A stretch of DNA of 64,000 bases from Streptomyces sp. TG1A-60 (GTDB lineage: Bacteria; Actinomycetota; Actinomycetes; Streptomycetales; Streptomycetaceae). The stretch is from assembly GCF_037201975.1 (NCBI RefSeq), contig NZ_CP147520.1:2170001-2234000 (forward strand), written 5' to 3'. Each line of letters begins with the position of its first letter. Within the stretch, counting starts at the first letter, position 1. Of this stretch, positions 18,388 through 27,255 are shown in pieces. The position numbers were made by a program, and so were the translations under genes. Below the pieces are notes generated by a model. The model saw only the letters and a program-made list of their open reading frames with translations. It was not told where the DNA came from and did not search any database.

Positions 18388-18684
18388 CTACATGTAGCCG
18401 TCCAGGTCGGCCATGGCACCCTGCACCGCTCCGGTCAGCTCGCTGCCGTCCCACACCGCGTCGCCGGAGACGCTGAAGCCCTGTATGGCGAGGTAGATGC
18501 CGATGCCAGCCATGAGGACCAGGATGACGCGGGCGGCGGTGAAGGCCGCGTCGGGCAGTTCCTCGGCCGACGGGTTGACACGGGAGCGCCAGGCACGTAC
18601 CCAGTCCGCCTTGACACAGGCCATCACCAGGAATACAGCGGACAGGACCAGGCTCAGCACGTTCAGTACGGCCAGCGCGTTCAT
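18388..18684 (-). CDS. Two-TM small membrane protein coupled to the second mycosin, probably truncated
   Basis: 98 aa with two hydrophobic helices (ALAVLNVLSLVLSAVFLVM and ARVILVLMAGIGIYLAI) and the tail SELTGAVQGAMADLDGYM. Its ATG overlaps the stop of the mycosin gene (ATGA, 18681-18684), so it is translationally coupled. Directly after its stop, the +1 frame carries well-biased codons reading SPTDQAGDSLSFDDYSTL then IKDTVSQNGGGDAP down to about 18290, with a stop at 18258. This suggests the original protein was longer and was broken by an indel at ~18388, with the 3' end further damaged next to the IS remnant. Function is unknown. Confidence 0.7.
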   Translation of the reverse strand: MNALAVLNVLSLVLSAVFLVMACVKADWVRAWRSRVNPSAEELPDAAFTAARVILVLMAGIGIYLAIQGFSVSGDAVWDGSELTGAVQGAMADLDGYM

Positions 18685-19991
18685 GTGTCACTTGATCTCC
18701 GCTGCCTGCGCCGCGAGTCCCGCACCGCCACCGCAGTGCCGCTCAGGCCCGCCACCAACACCAGGCCACCTACGGCCACATACGTCGCCAGGCGCATGTT
18801 CCGTTCCTCCGCGGACTCACCGAAGTGCAGCGGGGTGACCGACGGTGCCTCACCCTTGGCCACTGCGTTGTCGGGCTTCGGGGTCTCGACCGGATTCGCC
18901 GGGTCCACGTCCGTCAAGGCTTTGACAGGATCGATCACTCCCCAACCGACCAGGCGGTCGTGGCCGGGGATCGAGCGTTCCGCCGTCTGCTCGATCTGGG
19001 CGACGACCTGCTGGGCTGTCCATTCCGGGTACTTGGACTTCAGGAGGGCCGCCACGCCGGCCACGTACGGCGCCGAGAAGCTCGTACCGTTGTCGGAGCA
19101 GTGGCCGCCGCCGGGAACTGTGGAGATCATGTCGACGCCGGGGGCTGCGACTCCTACGAATTCTCCCGATTGTGAGAACGAGGCCCGCTCGTTGTTGCGG
19201 TCGGAGGCCGCCACCGCCAGGACGCCCTTGTACGACGCCGGGTAGGTGACCTTGACATTGCCACCCAGACCGTCGTTGCCGGCCGAGGCGACGACCACGA
19301 CGTTGTTGTCGAGCGCGTAGTCGACGGCCCCCTCCAGTCTCGAGTCGGGTTTCACGGCGTTGGCCGTGTCCTGCGAGACGTTGATGACGTCGGCGCCCAC
19401 GTCGACCGCGTGGCGGATCGACGACGCCAGGGTGAGGGCGGTTCCGTCACCCTCCGCGTTGTTCTGCTTGATCGGAATGATCTTGGCGTCCGGGGCCAGG
19501 CCCACGAACCCGGTTCCCTTCAGCGGTCGCGCCGCGATGATGCCGGCCACGCGCGTGCCGTGGCCGACCGTGTCGGTCGTGCCCTGGCTGTTGCCGCGGT
19601 CGGTCTTCTCACCCTTGGAGTTCTTCCTGGGGAGGTAGTTCGCGCCCTTGGAGGCGTCCACGGCCTTTGTGAGCTGAGGGTTCTTGACGTCCACCCCCGT
19701 GTCGATCACGGCCACTTGGACGTTCTGCCCCGTGGACAGCGCCCACAGCTCGTCGAGGTTGACTCGTTGCAGCGCCCAGGGGCGGCCCGCGTAGTTCTTC
19801 GACGGGAATGTGCACTGGCCGCCGTCCGCCCAGGCAGTGGTCGCGGGCAGGACGAGTACCGAGGTGGTGGCGATCAGCGCGGTCGCGGCGGCCAGGGCCG
19901 CCGGCCTCGTACCCCGGCCGCTCCGGAGCCCCCACGTCCCCGCGTTCCGCCTGCTCCGCGCGTTCAGCGCCCTCGCGTTCGCTTTCGACAT
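18681..19991 (-). CDS. mycP: T7SS mycosin (subtilisin-like serine protease), intact
   Basis: 436 aa. A signal sequence (~30-55) is followed by an S8 peptidase domain with the full set D97 (VAVIDTGVD), H144 (VGHGTRVAG), N239 (SAGND) and S304 (GTSFSAP). A linker and a C-terminal TM anchor (LATYVAVGGLVLVAGLSG) end in a basic tail. Mycosins are membrane-anchored proteases that stabilise the ESX complex and process substrates. The ATG at 19991 has GGAGAG 7 nt upstream; a GTG six codons earlier lacks a site. It lies 25 nt downstream of eccB on the same strand. It is the second mycosin of the locus and the only one with an uninterrupted anchor. Confidence 0.94.
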   Translation of the reverse strand: MSKANARALNARSRRNAGTWGLRSGRGTRPAALAAATALIATTSVLVLPATTAWADGGQCTFPSKNYAGRPWALQRVNLDELWALSTGQNVQVAVIDTGVDVKNPQLTKAVDASKGANYLPRKNSKGEKTDRGNSQGTTDTVGHGTRVAGIIAARPLKGTGFVGLAPDAKIIPIKQNNAEGDGTALTLASSIRHAVDVGADVINVSQDTANAVKPDSRLEGAVDYALDNNVVVVASAGNDGLGGNVKVTYPASYKGVLAVAASDRNNERASFSQSGEFVGVAAPGVDMISTVPGGGHCSDNGTSFSAPYVAGVAALLKSKYPEWTAQQVVAQIEQTAERSIPGHDRLVGWGVIDPVKALTDVDPANPVETPKPDNAVAKGEAPSVTPLHFGESAEERNMRLATYVAVGGLVLVAGLSGTAVAVRDSRRRQRRSSDT

Positions 19992-20016
19992 CGCTTCGCT
20001 CTCCTCCACGGCGCGT

Positions 20017-21540
20017 CTACGAACCCTGCGGCTGCCGCGCCGCCGCCTCCGACAGGCGCGGGCCCGTCGGCAGGAACGTCGACCACTGCGCCGGGACGGG
20101 AGAGGGCGTCACCTTCTCGTAGCCGAGCCGGGTCTGGGCGATCTTCGCCTCGTTCAGCTCTTGCTCGCGCTGCTTGGCGGAGGTGCCGATGCCCTCGTCG
20201 TCGGTGGTGCTGTCGCTGTTGGACTGCAGGGCATAACGCAGGCCCGTGTCCGTGACCAGGAAGACGCCACCCGCCGTCGTCTCCGTACCCTGGAACTGGC
20301 GGTAGAGCTGGCCGGAGCCCGGGGTGACATACGCGCTGGAGGAACCGGTGGGCAGTTGAGCCGGGAAGTCGGTGCCCACCCAGGTGGACAGCGTCGTCTT
20401 CCCCTTCGAGCCGACCGAGAGCAGTACGGTGCAGACGGTGTTGCGGCCTGAGGTGGCGCTGGAGCCGTCGTTCACCGTCTTCGGCTTGAACGCCGGCCAG
20501 GTCTTGTCCGCCTCGAAGGTCGTGCTGTCGGCGACCGCGCCGGGGTGCACCTGTTGCGCCTCGCCCGCCTGTCCGACGTCGACGAGGTCCCCGCTGTTGA
20601 GCAGCAGCGTGGCGACGAACTCGGAGATCCGGGCCACCTCGCCCTGCAGCACCACGTAGTACTGCATCCGCTGGCCGTCGTATGCCTTGATGACCTCGCC
20701 GACCTTGTCGTACTGCTCAAGGCCGGTGGAGGCGTTCGCCTTCGCGCCGGGCGTACCGTCGATCGCCGGGATGGAGATCGGGTCGCCCTTGTGGAGTGTG
20801 TCGAGCCATTGCTGGGAGACTCGCTGGGGGTCACGGCCCTGGGTGTCGAGGGCCTTGAGCAGCTCGGTGTCGGTCGGGTCGGCGAGTTGGTACGCGGTGC
20901 CCCGGGCGTCGACCACGTACCGGGTCTTGTCGTCCGGGGCGACGACGTACATCAAGTCGCCGCCGGAGAGCTTGTTGGAGCCTCCCGTCTTGTCGAACTC
21001 CTTCTTGGCCAGGACGAACGCGGCTTTCTGGATGGCGCGGCCGCCGTCACCGGGACGCTCGCACACTGCCCAGCGCTTGGCGACCTCTGCCTCGTCGGCG
21101 GAGGGCAGGCGGTCGGGGGCGTAGGGGATCCCGATCGTGGCACCGTGCGGCGGCTTGCCGCTGTCCAGGATCTTTTCGTCGACGGTGATGATGCTGGCCT
21201 TGGCGGGGTCCAGGAGCAGCTTGGCCGACGCCATGTTGAGCACCGGATGCAGTTGCTTCTGACCGTCCGTCTTCAGCACCACGTACCGGGTGGTGGAATC
21301 GCTCGCCACGATGACGTGCTCCTCCGCCTTGGCCCAGCCCTTGGGTGCCGTGGGGCTGAATACACCGATGCCCCCGAAGACCGCGAGAATCACCACACCG
21401 ACGACGGCGCCGGGCCACAGTGCCCGCAGCGGCTTGGGGGCGCCCTCCTCCGATCCCGACGGAGACGGCTGAAGGAAGGATGCGAGCGTACGGCGCTTCG
21501 CGAAGGTGTAGGCGTTCAGTTCGTCCCGCCGTGATGCCAT
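20017..21540 (-). CDS. eccB: Type VII secretion protein EccB
   Basis: 507 aa. A short cytosolic N-terminus (MASRRDELNAYTFAKRRTLA) precedes one TM helix (GAVVGVVILAVFGGIGVF, ~45-62) and a large extracytoplasmic domain built of repeats (ASDSTTRYVVL, APDDKTRYVVDA, MQYYVVLQGEVARISEFVA). EccB is the ESX subunit that projects outside the membrane. Two cysteines (~150 and ~380) could form the conserved disulfide. ATG 21540 follows a GGGGAGAG-type site. It starts the minus-strand operon eccB - mycosin - small membrane protein and is divergent from eccE. Confidence 0.94.
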   Translation of the reverse strand: MASRRDELNAYTFAKRRTLASFLQPSPSGSEEGAPKPLRALWPGAVVGVVILAVFGGIGVFSPTAPKGWAKAEEHVIVASDSTTRYVVLKTDGQKQLHPVLNMASAKLLLDPAKASIITVDEKILDSGKPPHGATIGIPYAPDRLPSADEAEVAKRWAVCERPGDGGRAIQKAAFVLAKKEFDKTGGSNKLSGGDLMYVVAPDDKTRYVVDARGTAYQLADPTDTELLKALDTQGRDPQRVSQQWLDTLHKGDPISIPAIDGTPGAKANASTGLEQYDKVGEVIKAYDGQRMQYYVVLQGEVARISEFVATLLLNSGDLVDVGQAGEAQQVHPGAVADSTTFEADKTWPAFKPKTVNDGSSATSGRNTVCTVLLSVGSKGKTTLSTWVGTDFPAQLPTGSSSAYVTPGSGQLYRQFQGTETTAGGVFLVTDTGLRYALQSNSDSTTDDEGIGTSAKQREQELNEAKIAQTRLGYEKVTPSPVPAQWSTFLPTGPRLSEAAARQPQGS

Positions 21541-21745
21541 CTGTGTCCGCTCTCTCCCCGTGCGGAGCCATGGGGAGATCTGCAAGGATCCGTCCCCGTC
21601 CTCAATTGCCTCTGCTGCCTAGGCTGTCAGAGCCGCCCCCTACTATGCCTGTTGCGTGACTGTGCTGGTGGCACGGGCAGGGCGCTCAGGCTTTGCAGGA
21701 CCCTGGGCGCAAGGGTTTTCGGGAGAGTTCGGGGGTTTTGGAGCA

Positions 21746-23131
21746 ATGGCTTCCGCAACACGGTCCCGGTCGCGATCGCAATCGGGGCCGCGATCGGCTG
21801 GTGCGCGTCGGTCGCGTTCGCGTGGTTCGTCTTCCCCCTCTCCGACCGCGCGGTCGGGAGCGGAGCCTGATGCCTCTGCGTCGTCCCGCGGGTCCGTCTC
21901 GCCCCATCTCATGTCCCACTCGGGGCACGGAGGCTCGTTCGCGGTACGGCGGCTGGTGATGCTGGAGATGGCGGCCACCCTCGTGGTCGTCGGATGGCTC
22001 GTCGGTACGGCCGCGCTCATTACGGCCATCGCGGCCGCCGCCGTGCTGGTCGTACTCGCCCTCGTACGACGCCGCGGGCACTCCCTGCCCGAGTGGTTGG
22101 GCTCCCTGCTGGCGCTGCGAGCCCGCATGCGCAAGGCCGCGAGCACGCCGGTGCCCTCGGGGCTCGATTCCGGTCTCGCACCTGCCGTGGAGTGTGATCC
22201 GAGCCTGCGGACGTACAGCTTCAACCGCGGCGACCGCCGCGATCAGCGGCCGGTCGGCATGGTGGGCGACGGAGGATTCCTCACCGCGGTGCTACAGCTG
22301 GAGTCGGACGCCGGTGCGCTGCGTGCCGAGCGCGGGCGCCGACCGCTGCCCGTCGCGCTCGTGCAGGACGTCCTCGAAGTCGACGGAATCCTGCTGGAGT
22401 CGGCCCAGATCCTGGTGCACACGCAGCCGGCGCCCGCACTGCATCTGCCCCAGCAGTCGGTCGTGGTGGGCAATTACGCGCCGCTCCAGGCCCAGACCGG
22501 CGCTCCCGCGGTGCGCATCGTGTGGATCGCGCTGAAACTCGACCCCGAGTTGTGCCCGGAGGCGGTGGCCGCGCGCGGCGGCGGGCTCCGTGGGGCGCAG
22601 AAGTGTCTGGTGCGGTCGGCGGAACACTTGTCCAGTCGACTGACCGGCGCGGGCTTCCGGGCCAACCTGCTTACGGAGGAGGAGCTGACGGCCGCCATCG
22701 CCACCTCCGCGTGCGCCAACCCGATGGTGACCGCGCAGGCCGCTCAGACCGGGCGGGACGAAGGGCCGCAGCGGCGGACCGAGGAGTCCAGCCGCAGCTG
22801 GCGCTGTGACAACCGTCGGCACACCACGTACTGGGTGCGCCGCTGGCCTCAACTGGGCGGCTCCGGCACCTCGCTGGCGCAGTTGGTGGCACTGCTGACC
22901 GCGGTTCCCGCACTGGCGACGACCTTCAGTCTGACGCTGGCCAAGGGCGGGCGGCAGGATGTGGCCATCACAGGTCACCTCCGTATCACCGGTCGCAGCA
23001 ACCAGGAACTGACCGACGCGCGGCGTGATCTGGAGCATGCCGCGCGTCAGGCGCGGACCGGGCTCGTGCGGCTGGACCGTGAACAACTCCCTGGCGTTCT
23101 CGCCACCCTGCCGCTCGGAGGTACCCGCTGA
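21746..23131 (+). CDS. eccE: Type VII secretion protein EccE
   Basis: 461 aa from the ATG at 21746 (MASATRSRSRSQSGPRS). An Arg/Ser-rich N-terminus leads to two TM helices (~70-115: MLEMAATLVVVGWLVGTA and ITAIAAAAVLVVLALV) and a soluble domain with the conserved QSVVVGNYAPLQAQTGAPA and LKLDPELCPEAVAARGGG, then CDNRRHTTYWVRRWP. EccE lines the periphery of the ESX inner-membrane complex. GGAG lies close to the ATG; an in-frame GTG 30 codons upstream is possible but less like the family. It is divergent from eccB and coupled to the next gene by a TGATG overlap. Confidence 0.9.
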   Translation: MASATRSRSRSQSGPRSAGARRSRSRGSSSPSPTARSGAEPDASASSRGSVSPHLMSHSGHGGSFAVRRLVMLEMAATLVVVGWLVGTAALITAIAAAAVLVVLALVRRRGHSLPEWLGSLLALRARMRKAASTPVPSGLDSGLAPAVECDPSLRTYSFNRGDRRDQRPVGMVGDGGFLTAVLQLESDAGALRAERGRRPLPVALVQDVLEVDGILLESAQILVHTQPAPALHLPQQSVVVGNYAPLQAQTGAPAVRIVWIALKLDPELCPEAVAARGGGLRGAQKCLVRSAEHLSSRLTGAGFRANLLTEEELTAAIATSACANPMVTAQAAQTGRDEGPQRRTEESSRSWRCDNRRHTTYWVRRWPQLGGSGTSLAQLVALLTAVPALATTFSLTLAKGGRQDVAITGHLRITGRSNQELTDARRDLEHAARQARTGLVRLDREQLPGVLATLPLGGTR

Positions 23132-23910
23132 TGGCTACGAGGACTGTGGTCTCGCCCTCATCCGCGTCCGCTCCGGATGGCGCTCCGGAGGCCACGGGCC
23201 TCGGACAGCGACTGCGCACCGGGTTCGGGCTGCTGGGTCCCCGGCACCCGCGGCACACACTGCCCGTGGAGCAAGTGGGCGCGCTCTCCCTGCCCATCGG
23301 AGACGACGGTGTGGTGGTGGGTGTCAACCAACAGGGCCAACCCGCCGTTCTCGGGGTCAACCGCCCGACCCCGTTCGACGTCGTCCTCATCGGCGGACTG
23401 TGGACGGCCCAGGTCCTGGCGCTGCGCGCGGCGGCGACGGGGGCACGCGTGGCCGTGGAGACGGCACGGGCGCAGGCCTGGGTGCCGTTGGTGCACGCCA
23501 TGGGCGGCGGGCAGAACGGCCTGGCCGTGTACGACGTGGGACGCGTACCACCACAGGGCGCGTCGGCCGGCACCCCCGTGCTGGTGGTGCGTGATTGCGG
23601 CATGCGGCCGCCACGCGGACGCGTGACGTCGGCACCCTGGCAGTCCGTCCTCACGCTCCTTCCCTATCTGAGTCCGGTCGCACCGCGGTTGATGCGCCAG
23701 GCTCGTCTCGTGGGCGTACAGCGGGTGTCGCCGGACGAGGCAACGGAGATCGGGCGCGTGATAGGGCTGCCGCACCCCGAGATCCGGTCTCTGCCCGGGC
23801 TGCAGGACGGCATCACGCTGTGGTGCACGGAGCGGGACCGACAGTACGTGATGACGCAGGCCACGGACGCGGAGACCGGTCTGCTGGGTGTGGCACGTCG
23901 CATGGACTGA
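23131..23910 (+). CDS. T7SS-locus conserved protein coupled to eccE
   Basis: 259 aa, no signal peptide and no clear TM helix. It starts at the ATG that shares its A with the eccE stop (TGATG), so the two are translationally coupled. The sequence is organised like a P-loop-free Rossmann-type protein (PFDVVLIGGLWTAQVLALRA, VAVETARAQAWVPLV), but no nucleotide-binding signature is complete. Its fixed position after eccE suggests a cytosolic accessory of the secretion system. I do not recognise a named family. Confidence 0.75.
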   Translation: MATRTVVSPSSASAPDGAPEATGLGQRLRTGFGLLGPRHPRHTLPVEQVGALSLPIGDDGVVVGVNQQGQPAVLGVNRPTPFDVVLIGGLWTAQVLALRAAATGARVAVETARAQAWVPLVHAMGGGQNGLAVYDVGRVPPQGASAGTPVLVVRDCGMRPPRGRVTSAPWQSVLTLLPYLSPVAPRLMRQARLVGVQRVSPDEATEIGRVIGLPHPEIRSLPGLQDGITLWCTERDRQYVMTQATDAETGLLGVARRMD

Positions 23911-24050
23911 GCCGACTGTTCAGGACGAGGCCGGCGAGTGAAGATCGAACTGAGACCATACGCCCGACTTTCTCCGTTGTTGGGGTAGTTGCACACTTCG
24001 CCGAACCCGGTCGGGAGAGACAGGCCTGCCGGGTCCGCGGTTTTGATGAT

Positions 24051-24056
24051 TAGGCT
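24051..24056 (+). promoter_or_regulatory. Possible -10 element of the EspI-like gene
   Basis: TAGGCT in the context GATGATTAGGCTGGGG is a good Streptomyces-type -10. It sits in an AT-richer patch 150 nt before the GTG of the ATPase gene. No strong -35 is seen, so this remains a suggestion. Confidence 0.3.
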
Positions 24057-24206
24057 GGGGTACAGCACGTCGTATTGCCCGCGAGCGGGAGGTACGGACT
24101 GTGCGACATGGCCCGGGGCCCGAGGGGGGACCAGCCCGGCGGATCGGACGACAGGAACGGTCGCCCCAGCACGGCATGAGGGTGCTCGACCACACCAGGA
24201 GGAACT

Positions 24207-27083
24207 GTGAGCAGCGATCGGGACGGGATCCGCGGGGGCTGGGCCACACCCGACGATGACCAGCCCGACGCGGAGTCCGTCGTCGAGATGACGGGCGAGT
24301 TCACCATCGACTACGCGCCGCCCGCCTGGTACACGCAGAACTCGGGCAATACGGCGCCGGGACAGGGGACAGCCGGCCAGGCTCCCGGTGCCCCTGCGGC
24401 CGTTCCGCCTCCGCAGGACAACGCGGTCCCGCCAGCGACTCCGCCTCCGACCACGCCACCGGCGGACGAGCCGATGACCCCACCCCGGGCTCCCGTGAGT
24501 GGCGGATTCGAGCTGCAGCCGCCGCAGGTTCAGCCGGAGGGACCTGCGCAGGGGCAGGGCGCTTCGGATGCGCCCGAGGCTCCCGTCACACCGACTGCTC
24601 CGCCCACCCCACCTGTCGTCGACCCTCCCGTCACCCCTGCGCCTCCCGTCGCTCCCGCCCCGCCCGCGCCCTCTCCCGTCCGGCCCGTCAACGAGGATGA
24701 GTCCGGCATCGGCGACATGGAGGGCGGCGCCACCATGCGGTTCTCCGCAGCCTCCCTGAAGCGGGAGATGACGGAGGTGACCACTACTGCCGAACCTCAG
24801 GTCGGAGCCCGGGCCGGAACCGCGCAGAAACCTGCCGAGGAGAGCGGGGCCGCGACGGACGATTCCGCCGATCACAGTGCGGCGCAGTCCGTCGACGGTG
24901 ACAGCGCTACCGACGGTACGGACGCGGCCGGTGCCGGTGCCGGTGCCGGTGCCGGTAGTGGCACGGATGACGGCGCAGGGGCTTCCGACGACGCTTCCGG
25001 CACCTTCCCGGAGGACCTGGAAGCCAGCGCGAACGCCGAGGCTCCGGTCCCCGTCTCCGACGACACAGCTCCCGCGGACGGCGAGGCCCGGGCCGAAACC
25101 GACGGCGCCTCGGTACGGGACGCCGGTGCCCCCGTCGATCCCGCCGCAGACACCCCGCATGCGGTTGCCGCCCCGCAGGACGCACCCTCCGCCTGGACGC
25201 CCCCGCCGGCGGCGCAGAGCAGGGTGCCGCCGCTGCCGCCGTCGTACCAGCCCGCCGTCCCCGCGGCCGCCCCGCAGTGGCCCGCGCAGCCGCAGTCGTA
25301 CCCCGCGTCGCCCGCCCAGCCGGCTCAGCCGCACTTCCAGCCGCAGGCGCCGGAGCCCGCGCCGACTGCCTGGAACCCGCCCACCGCACCGGCGCAGCCG
25401 GGCCCGGAAGCTCTGCAGTCCCCTCCCGAAGCCGCCTATGGCTTCCCGTACCCCGGCACACCGGCCCAGCAGCCGCCCGTCGCACAGGGCACATACGGCT
25501 TCCCCCAGCAACCGACACCCAACACACCCGGCGGATACGGCTTCCCGCAACCCCCCGCACCCAACGTCCAGGACGGTCACGGCTTCCCGCAGCCCGGCGG
25601 TTACGGAGCGCCGGCATCGAACGCCCAGCCCGGCGGTTACGGCTTCCCTCCGCCGCCCGGCCAGCCCAACCAGCCGCCGAACCCCGCTCACCCCCATCCC
25701 GGAGTCCCAACGCGGCAGCCCGACGGCCAGGCCCCGCCCTTCCCGCAGCAGCAGCCGCAGCCGCAGCCGCAGCCGCAACAGGGCCAGCACCCCCCCACCC
25801 CCATCGACCCCCGCACCGGCGCAGCCTGGCCCCAGCCCGTGCAGCATGACCAGCGGCCGCCGACCAACCCGGGGGTCGCGCCGCTCGGTTACACGGCGGC
25901 GGTGGAGCTGTCGTCGGACCGGCTGCTGAACGGCAAGAAGCAGAAGGCGAAGAGCAGTCGTCCGACGTCCGGGGGCGGGCTGTTCAAACTCGGCGGTAAG
26001 AAGGAGGAGGCGGAGCGGCAGCGGAAGCTGGAGCTGATCAGGACTCCGGTGCTGTCCTGCTACCGCATCGCGGTCATCAGCCTCAAGGGCGGCGTGGGCA
26101 AGACGACGACCACCACGGCCCTCGGCTCGACGCTCGCCACCGAGCGGCAGGACAAGATCCTCGCGATCGACGCCAACCCGGACGCGGGCACGCTCGGCCG
26201 CCGGGTCCGCCGCGAGACCGGCGCCACCATCCGTGACCTCGTCCAGGCGATCCCGTACCTCGACTCGTACATGGACATCCGGCGGTTCACCTCGCAGGCC
26301 CCCTCCGGTCTGGAGATCATCGCCAACGACGTCGACCCGGCCGTCTCCACGACCTTCAACGACGAGGACTACCGGCGTGCGATCGGCATCCTCGGCAAGC
26401 AGTACCCGATCATCCTGACCGACTCGGGCACAGGTCTGCTGTACAGCGCGATGCGCGGCGTGCTCGACCTCGCCGACCAGCTCATCATCATCTCGACGCC
26501 GTCGGTGGACGGGGCGAGCAGTGCCAGTACGACGCTGGACTGGCTCTCCGCGCACGGATATCAGGACCTGGTGGCACGGTCCCTCACGGTCATCTCGGGT
26601 GTGCGCGAGACCGGCAAGATGATCAAGGTGGAGGACATCGTCTCCCACTTCGAGACGCGCTGCCGCGGTGTCGTCGTCGTGCCCTTCGACGAACACCTGG
26701 CCGCCGGTGCCGAGTTGGACCTCGACATGATGCGGCCGAAGGTGCGGGAGTCGTACTTCACCCTCGCGGCCATGGTCGCCGAGGACATCGCCCGGCACCA
26801 GCAGTCGCACGGTCTGTGGACCTCGGACGGCAACCCGCCGCCCGTGGCCGCCCCGCCGATGCCGGGCCACCAGTCGTACCCGCAGCAGTCCCAACCGCAG
26901 CAGGGCCAGCCGTACCCCGGCCAGCCCTATCCGGGTCAGCCGGCGCCGCAGCCCTACGGCCACCCCGGCCAGGCGCCGCAGCCCTACGGCCACCCCGGCC
27001 AGCCGGCTCCGGGCCAGCCGTACCCGCCGCAACAGCAGCAGCCGCAGGGCCCGCCCTACCCGCCCGCCCCGCCCCAGCAGTAA
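24207..27083 (+). CDS. EspI-like proline-rich MinD/ParA-type ATPase of the T7SS locus
   Basis: 958 aa. The GTG start at 24207 has AGGAGG five bases upstream. Residues 1-~570 are disordered and Pro/Ala/Gln-rich, including repeated YGFP units. The ATPase domain (~610-860) has the deviant Walker A KGGVGKT (627-633), [19 protein letters not shown], and [21 protein letters not shown] second Pro/Gln/Tyr-rich tail follows. Proline-rich N-terminus plus MinD-like ATPase is the architecture of mycobacterial EspI, an ATP-sensing regulator of ESX-1. It has its own transcription unit with a very strong terminator. A partitioning-type positioning role for the secretion machine is an alternative. Confidence 0.85.
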   Translation: MSSDRDGIRGGWATPDDDQPDAESVVEMTGEFTIDYAPPAWYTQNSGNTAPGQGTAGQAPGAPAAVPPPQDNAVPPATPPPTTPPADEPMTPPRAPVSGGFELQPPQVQPEGPAQGQGASDAPEAPVTPTAPPTPPVVDPPVTPAPPVAPAPPAPSPVRPVNEDESGIGDMEGGATMRFSAASLKREMTEVTTTAEPQVGARAGTAQKPAEESGAATDDSADHSAAQSVDGDSATDGTDAAGAGAGAGAGSGTDDGAGASDDASGTFPEDLEASANAEAPVPVSDDTAPADGEARAETDGASVRDAGAPVDPAADTPHAVAAPQDAPSAWTPPPAAQSRVPPLPPSYQPAVPAAAPQWPAQPQSYPASPAQPAQPHFQPQAPEPAPTAWNPPTAPAQPGPEALQSPPEAAYGFPYPGTPAQQPPVAQGTYGFPQQPTPNTPGGYGFPQPPAPNVQDGHGFPQPGGYGAPASNAQPGGYGFPPPPGQPNQPPNPAHPHPGVPTRQPDGQAPPFPQQQPQPQPQPQQGQHPPTPIDPRTGAAWPQPVQHDQRPPTNPGVAPLGYTAAVELSSDRLLNGKKQKAKSSRPTSGGGLFKLGGKKEEAERQRKLELIRTPVLSCYRIAVISLKGGVGKTTTTTALGSTLATERQDKILAIDANPDAGTLGRRVRRETGATIRDLVQAIPYLDSYMDIRRFTSQAPSGLEIIANDVDPAVSTTFNDEDYRRAIGILGKQYPIILTDSGTGLLYSAMRGVLDLADQLIIISTPSVDGASSASTTLDWLSAHGYQDLVARSLTVISGVRETGKMIKVEDIVSHFETRCRGVVVVPFDEHLAAGAELDLDMMRPKVRESYFTLAAMVAEDIARHQQSHGLWTSDGNPPPVAAPPMPGHQSYPQQSQPQQGQPYPGQPYPGQPAPQPYGHPGQAPQPYGHPGQPAPGQPYPPQQQQPQGPPYPPAPPQQ
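24927..24956. repeat. GCCGGT hexanucleotide run in the EspI-like gene
   Basis: Five tandem copies of GCCGGT encode an Ala-Gly dipeptide run in the disordered N-terminal region. Further coding repeats in the same gene are a CAGCCG run near 25.75 kb and two 30-bp copies at 26943-27002 encoding [10 protein letters not shown]. Confidence 0.8.
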
Positions 27084-27110
27084 CCGGACCAACCGGGCAC
27101 GGCACCACAG

Positions 27111-27157
27111 CCGAGGGCCCGTACCGTTCACGGATCGTGAACGGTACGGGCCCTCGG
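27111..27157. terminator. Very strong bidirectional terminator hairpin
   Basis: A perfect 22-bp stem (27111-27132 with 27136-27157, beginning CCGAGGGCCCGTACCGTT) and a 3-nt loop. It lies 27 nt after the EspI-like stop and between convergent genes, so it can serve both that gene and ribF. Confidence 0.92.
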
Positions 27158-27160
27158 CGG

Positions 27161-27244
27161 ATCCGGATCCGGATCCGGAGCGGGAGCGGGAGCGGGAGCG
27201 GGAGCGGGAGCGGGAGCGGGAGCGGGAGCGGGAGCGGGAGCGGG
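27161..27244. repeat. Hexanucleotide microsatellite (ATCCGG)3(AGCGGG)11
   Basis: Three copies of ATCCGG (27161-27178) are followed without a gap by eleven perfect copies of AGCGGG (27179-27244). It lies outside coding sequence, between the big terminator and the 3' end of ribF, 12 nt after the ribF stop on the minus strand. Confidence 0.97.
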
Positions 27245-27255
27245 ACCTCGGGGGA

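Noticed and set aside
23664..27131. Minus-strand open frame of more than 1100 codons opposite the EspI-like gene
   Set aside because: It is a shadow of the GC-biased, Pro-rich coding sequence; no start signal or family match.
27161..27244. CRISPR-like array at the hexanucleotide run
   Set aside because: The units are 6 bp with no spacers; it is a microsatellite.
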